Below, in pieces: positions 57,803 through 64,000 of a stretch of 64,000 bases of DNA; the stretch's first letter is position 1, and each line of letters starts with the position of its first letter. Source of the stretch: Planctomycetota bacterium (GTDB taxonomy: Bacteria; Planctomycetota; Phycisphaerae; Phycisphaerales; SM1A02); the NCBI GenBank assembly GCA_009926625.1, contig RFON01000001.1:173883-237882 (forward strand), in the 5' to 3' direction. The translations under genes and the position numbers were made by a program. The notes under the pieces are model-generated. The model saw only the letters and a program-made list of their open reading frames with translations. It had not been told where the DNA came from and did not search any database.

Positions 57803-60676
57803 ATGGCCAAGAAATCCACGCCATCGAAAATGAAAGCCGATTCGCCCGCCAAGCCTCGGTTCAGTGCGGGTGACCAGTTGGTCATCGTCGAGAGTCCGGC
57901 CAAGGCGAAGACCATCGCCAAGTACCTCGGGGCGGGTTTCAGGGTGGAGGCGTCCATCGGGCATATCCGCGACCTCCCAGCGCGAGCGCCGAAAGGCAGC
58001 AAGCAGCCCGTACCAGGCGTCGATCTGAGCAACAATTTCGAGCCCACCTATGAAGTGGATGAAGATCGCCAATCGCAGGTTGCCAGCTTGCGGAAGTTGG
58101 CCAAGGGCGCGAGCAGCATCTGGTTCGCAACCGACCTTGACCGCGAGGGCGAGGCGATCGCCTGGCATCTTGCCGAGCTGCTTGATGTGGACCCACGCAA
58201 GGCCAAGCGAGTGGAGTTCGACGAGATCACGCGGACCGCGATCTTGAAGGCGTTTCAGGAGCCGCGTGCCATTGACCTTGATCGCGTGAACGCACAGCAG
58301 GCTCGGCGAATCCTGGATCGAATCGTCGGCTACATGGTCAGCCCCGTCTTGTGGAAGAAGGTCGCGGGCGGACTCAGTGCTGGACGCGTGCAGAGTGTGG
58401 CGCTGAAACTCATTGTCGACCGCGAGCGGGAGATCCGCGGCTTTCAGCCGGACGAGTATTGGAAGGTCGAGGCCGCGATGACGCCTGACGCAACTCGTGG
58501 GCCGACCCTCTCGAAGGACTGGGATGCGTTCCTCGCGCGCCGGGATGAACGCGGCAAGGGACCGACCGTGAAGGAGCAGGCGCATTGGCTCGCCGAACGA
58601 GGCGGGATCGAGTGCGAGTTGGTGCAAGTGGGCGGCAAGCCCGTTGCGCTTCGCCGCGAGGTGCCGAAGTACGAGGACCTCGCTGGATTCGGCGGTGCAG
58701 CATGTGCAGTCGATGTGCCGGATTGGGTGCTGCGGAAGGTGGAGGAGGACAAGGCGAACAAGACGCCGATTCCCCAGGATGCTGACTGGTACGAGCCTGG
58801 CGAGGCACTCGCGGAACGCGTGAAGTCCGTGGCGGAGGCGGTCGGACTTGTGGATGTGAGCATCGCGCTCCAACCAAAGCCACCGTCGGTTGACTTGCGC
58901 GGGGAGAACGAGCCCGTTGGGTTCGCGCGTTGGCAGCGAGTTGTCGGCGGCCGCGTTGGCGCGGGCGTCCGCTACAAGGTTCGCAGCATCGAGAAGAGTG
59001 CAACGACCAGCCGCCCCAAGGCACCATTCATCACGAGCACGCTTCAGTCGAGCGCGAGTTACGCACTTGGGTTCGCGACGAAGCGCACGATGAGCACTGC
59101 GCAACAGCTTTATGTGGGCGTCACCGTTCCTGGCGAGGGCATGGTCGGACTGATCACCTACATGCGGACCGACAGCACGAACTTGAGCGGCGAATCCATC
59201 GCGGCGGTGCGTGCGTTCATCGGAAAGCACTACGGCGAGAAGTACCTCCCCGAGAAGCCGCGGTTCTACGGGTCAAGCAACAAGAGCGCGCAAGAGGCGC
59301 ATGAGGCGATCCGACCGACCAGCGTGCTGCGAACGCCGGAGAGTCTTCGCGGAGCAATCGCCGAGGATCACTGGCGCCTCTACAACCTGATTTGGCAGCG
59401 ATTCGTCGCGTGCCAGATGACTGACGCGCAGTACGAATCGACGGCTGTGCTGCTCGAGCGGAGCGACAAGCCGACTGGCGCGATCTTCAAGGCAACTGGC
59501 CGCGTCGAGCTGTTCAATGGCTACACGGTCACTGGCATCCGCGGTGATGGTGATGATCAGGAGTTGCCGACGCTCCGCGAGGGTCAGGAAATGGCGCCGT
59601 TTTGGCTGGCGCCGAGCCAGAAGTTCACCTCGCCGCCAGGTCGGTTCAGCGAGGCGAGTTTGGTCCGCGAATTGGAAAAGCAAGGCATCGGGCGCCCGTC
59701 AACCTACGCATCGATCATCAGCACGATCGAGGAGCGAAAGTATGTGGAGCAAGTGAGCCGGTCGTTCCACGCCACGGACATCGGGATGGCGGTCTGCTCG
59801 TTCCTTGAGCAGCCGTTCAAGCAGGGTTTCATGGATGTGGGCTACACACGCCGCATCGAGGAAGAGTTCGACGACATCGCGCAAGGCAAGGTCGAGTGGC
59901 ATGCGATGCTGCGGCAGTTCTACGCGCCGTTCGAGTCCGTGGTGGCTGGCCTCATGAAGGTGGACCATGTCAAGGCCGAGGCGGAGCCGTCGCCATACGC
60001 GTGTCCAATGTGCGGACGACGATGCGAGTACCGGCTCGGCAAGGGCGGTCGATTTCTCTCCTGCAGCGGATTTTCACAGAAGGTATTGGTCGAACAGCCA
60101 CCGACAAAGACTGGCAAGGCGCGCAAGCCCAAGGAGGAGCCGGCATGCTCGTATGCGGCGCCCGTCAACCGCCAAGGAAAGCCGCTGCTGCCGGAGCGCG
60201 TGGATGTCAAGTGCCCCCTCGATGGTGCCGCGATGGTGCTTCGCACGGGGCGCTTTGGCGACTTCCTGACGAGCAGCAACCCCCAGACCAAGTTCGTCCT
60301 GAATGTCGATCGGAAGGGCTGCGTGAAGTTCCCATCGCCGAAGCCGTTCCTGACAGACCTCCCCTGCCCCAAATGCAGCACGGCGATGAACCTGCGCACG
60401 GGCAAGCGCGGGCCGTGGCTCGGCTGCAGTGCTTTTCCCAAGTGTCGCGGCCGCGAGAGCTGGTCCAAGATCGACGAAAGGAAGCAGAAGTCGTTGGAAC
60501 AGGCGCTCGCACTGCACGAGGCGAGCCAACCGAAGTTTGAGATCACTCGAATGTCGGGCGAGCCGATCGCGGAGGGCACACCCGTCGTGGGGCTGCTGAC
60601 TTCAAGTGGCGAAGCGCAGCTGCAACTGCATCCAGACTATGAGCGGGGACGGAGTTCGCGCGGGGCTGTTGCCTGA
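57803..60676 (+). CDS. topA: DNA topoisomerase I with an enlarged insertion
   Basis: 957 aa. Toprim motifs LVIVESPAKAKTIAKYLG and ATDLDREGEAIAWHL, the active-site Tyr453 in LITYMRTDSTNLS, KSAQEAHEAIRPTS, and GIGRPSTYASIISTI are intact. The C-terminus has zinc-ribbon-like modules (CPMC...CSGF, CPKC...CSAFPKC). In E. coli the Tyr is residue 319; here it is 453. The extra length lies mainly at about 230-390, in a region with TVKEQAHWLAERGG and DKANKTPIPQDADWYEPG that I do not recognise. It relaxes negative supercoils. Confidence 0.95.
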   Translation: MAKKSTPSKMKADSPAKPRFSAGDQLVIVESPAKAKTIAKYLGAGFRVEASIGHIRDLPARAPKGSKQPVPGVDLSNNFEPTYEVDEDRQSQVASLRKLAKGASSIWFATDLDREGEAIAWHLAELLDVDPRKAKRVEFDEITRTAILKAFQEPRAIDLDRVNAQQARRILDRIVGYMVSPVLWKKVAGGLSAGRVQSVALKLIVDREREIRGFQPDEYWKVEAAMTPDATRGPTLSKDWDAFLARRDERGKGPTVKEQAHWLAERGGIECELVQVGGKPVALRREVPKYEDLAGFGGAACAVDVPDWVLRKVEEDKANKTPIPQDADWYEPGEALAERVKSVAEAVGLVDVSIALQPKPPSVDLRGENEPVGFARWQRVVGGRVGAGVRYKVRSIEKSATTSRPKAPFITSTLQSSASYALGFATKRTMSTAQQLYVGVTVPGEGMVGLITYMRTDSTNLSGESIAAVRAFIGKHYGEKYLPEKPRFYGSSNKSAQEAHEAIRPTSVLRTPESLRGAIAEDHWRLYNLIWQRFVACQMTDAQYESTAVLLERSDKPTGAIFKATGRVELFNGYTVTGIRGDGDDQELPTLREGQEMAPFWLAPSQKFTSPPGRFSEASLVRELEKQGIGRPSTYASIISTIEERKYVEQVSRSFHATDIGMAVCSFLEQPFKQGFMDVGYTRRIEEEFDDIAQGKVEWHAMLRQFYAPFESVVAGLMKVDHVKAEAEPSPYACPMCGRRCEYRLGKGGRFLSCSGFSQKVLVEQPPTKTGKARKPKEEPACSYAAPVNRQGKPLLPERVDVKCPLDGAAMVLRTGRFGDFLTSSNPQTKFVLNVDRKGCVKFPSPKPFLTDLPCPKCSTAMNLRTGKRGPWLGCSAFPKCRGRESWSKIDERKQKSLEQALALHEASQPKFEITRMSGEPIAEGTPVVGLLTSSGEAQLQLHPDYERGRSSRGAVA

Positions 60677-60735
60677 AGAGGCGTTGAGCCGCATCGATTC
60701 CTCCATCGCGCCCGACTCCGATGTCGAGGCCATGT

Positions 60736-62052
60736 TCACCGAGCAGCGGGCTTCGCTCTCGGATACGCAAGCAACACGAGACCGAAACACCCGAGAGCCA
60801 TCCACAGGGGAACGCTGAAGAGCTTCTGGTAGTCCATGGAACCACCCTTGGATGCCCAACCGCCGACGATGTCCGCCGCGAAGATGCTGCCGACGATCGT
60901 GCCGATGCCGACAATCACGAGGTTGAAGAGGTTCTGGGCGGTTGCGCGCACATCGGTGGTGGTGTGTTCGTCCACGATCATGAACGCGACGAAGATGAAG
61001 CAGCCGAAGCAGAGTCCATGCAGCGTGATGCCCGCGATGACGAACGGCAGCGATGGGGCAAAGGCCCAGAGCGCCATCCGCCCCGCATAGGCCGCGAGCC
61101 CGATCAGCAGGAGTTGCTTTCGCGAGAGGAACTTCGTGAGCACGGGCATCGCAGCGAGCACCAGAATCTCCGTCATCTGCCCGATGGTCATCAGTCCACC
61201 GCCGACACCGAAGATCTGACTGATGGTCGAGTCGAACCATGTCTTCTCCCCCACCTTTGCCTGCACGCCGCTGATGAATCCATCCGCCTGGACGAAGTAG
61301 AACTGGTGGATCACGCTGACGGGAACGGCCACGATGAAAAGCAACAGCAGCGGCTGACGCATGATTTCGCCCAGTGCCTCCAGCCAAGCGGTGTTCTGCC
61401 TCGAGTCCTTGCTCGGTGGGGTGTTGGGAAGCGTGAAGCAGTACAGCCCCATCAGCACTCCGATGGCAGCACTCACTTGGAACGCCACCGCGCGTCCCGC
61501 ATTCTGCGCCGCAGCGATCTCGTCGGGTGATCCGCTCGCAGGCGTATGCAGCCGAAACAGGATTTGGCCCACGGTGATTCCCACCGCAATCCACCCAATC
61601 GTTCCCCAGAGCCGCACCGGTCCGAAGTCCTGATCGCGGTTGGGCAAGTGCGCGAATGCAAGTGAGTTGGTGAGCGCCATGGTGGGCGCGTAGACGAATC
61701 CATAGAGCGCCGACAAGCCAAGGAATGCGCTGAAGTCGCTCGTCATGCCCATCAGGTACACGAGCAGCGCCCCAACGAGATGGCTGACGCCGAGAATCCG
61801 CTGCGTGGCAAATGTGCGATCTGCCAACTGCCCTGCGATGAACGGGCCAAAGACGGCACCGAGAGCGCCCGCAGAGAAACACCATCCAACTTGTGCGCCG
61901 GTGAACTTCAGGTGTCCACTCAGGTACGCGTACAGCACTGGCAGCCAGGCACCCCATGTGGCATACTGCAACAACATCATGATCGAAAGGCGCGACCGCA
62001 AGTAAACAACAGGCGAAGCAGCGAGGGGCGAGTTGTTGATGGATGTTGTCAT
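60736..62052 (-). CDS. Nucleoside:H+ symporter-like MFS transporter
   Basis: 438 aa with about 12 membrane segments. YATWGAWLPVLYAYLSGHLKF near the N-terminus, PFIAGQLADRTFATQRILG, FGPVRLWGTIGWIAVGI, and IVDEHTTTDVRATAQNLF agree with the NupG-type nucleoside:proton symporter family (PF03825 type), which imports nucleosides. Topology and motif are clear, the exact substrate is not. TACCCT lies 8 nt before ATG 62052. It converges on topA with a 59-nt gap holding no hairpin. Confidence 0.85.
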   Translation of the reverse strand: MTTSINNSPLAASPVVYLRSRLSIMMLLQYATWGAWLPVLYAYLSGHLKFTGAQVGWCFSAGALGAVFGPFIAGQLADRTFATQRILGVSHLVGALLVYLMGMTSDFSAFLGLSALYGFVYAPTMALTNSLAFAHLPNRDQDFGPVRLWGTIGWIAVGITVGQILFRLHTPASGSPDEIAAAQNAGRAVAFQVSAAIGVLMGLYCFTLPNTPPSKDSRQNTAWLEALGEIMRQPLLLLFIVAVPVSVIHQFYFVQADGFISGVQAKVGEKTWFDSTISQIFGVGGGLMTIGQMTEILVLAAMPVLTKFLSRKQLLLIGLAAYAGRMALWAFAPSLPFVIAGITLHGLCFGCFIFVAFMIVDEHTTTDVRATAQNLFNLVIVGIGTIVGSIFAADIVGGWASKGGSMDYQKLFSVPLWMALGCFGLVLLAYPRAKPAAR

Positions 62053-62060
62053 TGGGGGGA

Positions 62061-62066
62061 AGGGTA
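62061..62066 (-). promoter_or_regulatory. Leaderless-type -10 for the NupG-like gene
   Basis: TACCCT on the minus strand, 8 nt before ATG 62052. Confidence 0.4.
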
Positions 62067-62113
62067 ATCCCGAGTGATCGATGTGTGGACGATGATCGAC
62101 GCACCCCTGCCGC

Positions 62114-62119
62114 TACACT
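62114..62119 (+). promoter_or_regulatory. Leaderless-type -10 for ispG
   Basis: TACACT, 6 nt before ATG 62126. The GAAGG touching the ATG is too close to serve as a Shine-Dalgarno for it. Confidence 0.45.
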
Positions 62120-62125
62120 TGAAGG

Positions 62126-63379
62126 ATGCAGGAGCGCAGACAAACCCGCCAGGTCACCGTGGGCGACGACCGCGTGGGACGAGTCACCATCGGCGGCGGA
62201 GCACCCATCCGTGTGCAAACGATGACCGCGGGCTACACCCACGACATCGATGCGTGCGTTGCCGAGATCGAGCGCTACCGCGCTGCGGGCGCTGATGTGG
62301 TGCGCGTCGCGGTGCCCGAGCGCAAGGACACGGAGGCGCTCAAGGAGATCCTGCGGCAGGTCCGCGTTCCCGTCGTAGCCGATGTCCACTTCCACTATCA
62401 GCGCGCGCTCGAAGCCGTCGAGGCCGGCGTTCACAAGATCCGCCTGAATCCAGGGAACATCAACGACCGCGAGCAGGTCAACAAGGTGATCGATGCGTGC
62501 AAGGAACGCGGGATCCCGATCCGCATCGGCGTGAACGAAGGTTCGATCATCGAGCGCAAGGACAAGCAGCGGCGCATGGAGGAACTCGGCAAGTACTTTG
62601 CCGACCACCGTTCGGGTCATCTGCTCGCGCTCATGATCGCCAAGCTCGAGGAGTATGTCGACATCTTCCGCGAGCGTGATTTCCACGACATCGTCATCAG
62701 CGCAAAGAGCATGGACGCGGCGCTCGTCATCGACATCTACACGGAGATCGCGGCGCGCTTTGACTACCCGCTGCACCTCGGTGTCACCCACGCGGGCACG
62801 AAGGACAGCGGTGCCATTCGCAGCGTCGTGGCGCTCGGCACGCTCATCGCCAACGGCATCGGTGACACGGTGCGCATCTCCTATGCCAGCGATCACATCG
62901 ACGAGGTGAAGGATGCGCTCGAGATGCTCTACTGCCTCGGCAAGCGCGAGCGCAAGGGTGTCGATCTCATCGCATGCCCCACCTGCGGGCGCATCCAAGT
63001 CGACCTGTTCAGCCTCGTCAAGGAAGTGGAACGCACGCTGATGCCCGAGATCGAACTGCCGATCAAGGTGGCAGTGATGGGCTGCATCGTGAACGGTCCC
63101 GGCGAGGCCGAGGGCGCCGATGTCGCCGTGTTCGCCGGGGATCGCCGAGGCATCATCTATGTGCAGGGTGAACGCGTCGCGAATGTCGAAGAGGGCGAAA
63201 TCCTGCAGCGACTCTTGCAGGAAGTCAAGCAGTTTGAGGCGCGAGTCAAGGCAGGCGAGGCGAAGCTCGGTGAGAAGCGCGTCGAAATCCTCCCCCCCGC
63301 TCCCATTGGCGAACTCGGCAGTGGACATGCCAAGATCGCCGCTGGCCAGGTGGAACAGTTGACGATCGGGCGAAGTTGA
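62126..63379 (+). CDS. ispG: 4-hydroxy-3-methylbut-2-enyl diphosphate synthase
   Basis: 417 aa. Motifs: RRQTRQVTVGDDRVG, GGGAPIRVQTMTAG, GADVVRVAVPE, VPVVADVHFHYQRALEA, KIRLNPGNI, and the 4Fe-4S ligands CPTCGR and GCIVNGPGEA near the C-terminus. It makes HMBPP in the non-mevalonate isoprenoid pathway, the route feeding MiaA and quinone synthesis. The start matches the family's usual N-terminus, which supports a TACACT leaderless start. E. coli IspG has 372 residues; the extra sequence is a C-terminal tail. Confidence 0.96.
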   Translation: MQERRQTRQVTVGDDRVGRVTIGGGAPIRVQTMTAGYTHDIDACVAEIERYRAAGADVVRVAVPERKDTEALKEILRQVRVPVVADVHFHYQRALEAVEAGVHKIRLNPGNINDREQVNKVIDACKERGIPIRIGVNEGSIIERKDKQRRMEELGKYFADHRSGHLLALMIAKLEEYVDIFRERDFHDIVISAKSMDAALVIDIYTEIAARFDYPLHLGVTHAGTKDSGAIRSVVALGTLIANGIGDTVRISYASDHIDEVKDALEMLYCLGKRERKGVDLIACPTCGRIQVDLFSLVKEVERTLMPEIELPIKVAVMGCIVNGPGEAEGADVAVFAGDRRGIIYVQGERVANVEEGEILQRLLQEVKQFEARVKAGEAKLGEKRVEILPPAPIGELGSGHAKIAAGQVEQLTIGRS

Positions 63380-63428
63380 ACGAACCCCATCCCGCTTCTC
63401 ACGAATCACATTGCAAGGAGATCATCGC

Positions 63429-64000
63429 ATGACGCGACGCACGACCTCGAATCGGAACCGCAACGCGCCAGCGCTCCGCGCGTTCACCATCGTCGAACTC
63501 CTCGTTGTCATCTCGGTCATTGGACTGCTTCTCGGCATCCTGATCGGTGGCTTGCGCGCCGCGATTGCATCGGGCAAGCAAACCAAGGAAGCCAATCGAC
63601 TGAAGCAGGTGCTGCTTGCGTGGCAGATGTACAGCAACCAGTATGAAGATCGCCTGCTGCCTGGCTATCTCGAACAGTGCATGGGAGAAGATGGCGTTCA
63701 GACTGGACCACAGGACGGCGCGTCTTGGCAGGTTCGATTTCGGAACAAGCGCGGGCAGGAATTGGGGCCAGAACTTTGCCAGGCGTATCCCTGGCGCTTG
63801 GCGCCGTTCCTTGACTTCAACTACGACGCAATCCTTGGATGGCGAGTCGACATTGCCGAGGATCTCGACACCGCCCTTGCACTCGAGAGTGATCAGGTCC
63901 CCGAACTGCCAGGTTGCCTTGGGTCCGTCGCAGCGAACATGGACGGCGCGGGGACCGAGTTGCAGCCCGCATTCGGCTACAACGCCTACTACCTCGGCGG
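63429..64000 (+). CDS. Type II/IV pseudopilin-like protein, N-terminal part
   Basis: 190 codons to the window edge. A basic leader (MTRRTTSNRNRNAPALRA) is followed by FTIVELLVVISVIGLLLGIL, the prepilin N-methylation site with Phe+1 and Glu+5. A typical amphipathic helix follows (AANRLKQVLLAWQMYSNQY-like). Planctomycetes carry many such signal-type pseudopilins, often with a DUF1559 C-terminal domain; that domain cannot be checked here. AAGGAG lies 8 nt before the ATG. The prepilin peptidase at 11786 is the probable processing enzyme. Confidence 0.85.
   Translation, partial: MTRRTTSNRNRNAPALRAFTIVELLVVISVIGLLLGILIGGLRAAIASGKQTKEANRLKQVLLAWQMYSNQYEDRLLPGYLEQCMGEDGVQTGPQDGASWQVRFRNKRGQELGPELCQAYPWRLAPFLDFNYDAILGWRVDIAEDLDTALALESDQVPELPGCLGSVAANMDGAGTELQPAFGYNAYYLG

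Noticed and set aside
57374..59230. A 618-codon minus-strand frame
   Set aside because: Antisense to miaA and topA, which have full motif sets.
60602..63409. A 935-codon open frame on the minus strand
   Set aside because: It lies antisense to ispG and spans the NupG-like gene in another frame. The protein is His/Asp/Arg-rich, with no membrane or domain pattern, as expected of a GC-rich shadow.
1..64000. CRISPR arrays, insertion sequences, phage genes, rRNA
   Set aside because: No regular spaced repeats, transposase, integrase or rRNA motifs were found; neighbouring genes look vertically inherited and housekeeping in kind.

Overview
The window is a GC-rich, gene-dense bacterial chromosome segment. 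It has about 57 protein genes, one tRNA, almost no intergenic space, and no insertion sequences, phage genes, CRISPR arrays or rRNA. The best guess at origin is a planctomycete of the Phycisphaerae type. Reasons are a secreted FG-GAP protein ending in a dockerin-like DxDxDG/DxNxDG cassette, a signal-type pseudopilin, a fused SecDF with a large insert, a TopA with a large insert, an alternative GlmU-like enzyme and a Gram-negative envelope gene set (Mla, Lnt, GmhA, OmpA-like lipoprotein). The assignment rests on family resemblance and was not tested by a search.

Layout: 1-9259 (minus strand) holds the start of an isocitrate dehydrogenase, a LysM protein, the secretion operon tgt-yajC-secDF, a rhomboid protease, an inactive-looking site-2-protease relative and a NUDIX hydrolase. 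9290-11015 (plus) encodes MlaF and MlaD without a permease. 11047-14820 (minus) has an OmpA-like lipoprotein, a prepilin peptidase and exonuclease VII. 14838-25459 (plus) has recG followed by a tightly overlapping series: a LolD-type ATPase, a His-rich FtsX-type permease, a DUF3299 protein, two M14 carboxypeptidase-like proteins (the first lacking its catalytic residues), a BaiN-type flavoprotein and an FkbM methyltransferase. 25460-32350 has HIT and MazG proteins, the dockerin protein, tRNA-Arg(CCG), an MFS carrier, and a photolyase with an SRPBCC-epimerase fusion. 32390-35111 has gmhA and two tandem membrane/thioredoxin-like fusions. 35132-45439 is mixed: tilS, a B12-binding-like protein, ubiE, a degenerate amidohydrolase, a lipoprotein, NUDIX, a response regulator, a YdiJ-type dehydrogenase and a GlmU-like protein. 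45449-56726 (minus) is an envelope and metabolism block: mreBCD, an MreC-shaped coiled-coil protein, an Lnt-HEAT lipoprotein fusion, accD, rpe, a TlpA-like protein and pgk. 56752-64000 has miaA, topA, an MFS carrier, ispG and the start of a pseudopilin.

The strongest unexpected signals are these. (1) A recurrent TANNNT hexamer lies 6-10 nt before the start codon of 21 genes, consistent with widespread leaderless transcription; at two divergent gene pairs the two hexamers share the same TA. (2) Apolipoprotein N-acyltransferase is fused in frame to a lipobox and a HEAT-repeat domain. (3) Catalytically dead partners sit beside live ones in two places: M14/M14, and rhomboid/S2P-like with a shared C-terminal tail. 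(4) An ABC/DUF3299 unit resembles zinc-regulated Zrg systems. (5) Two tandem MauE-like/Trx-like fusions each carry two CxxC motifs.
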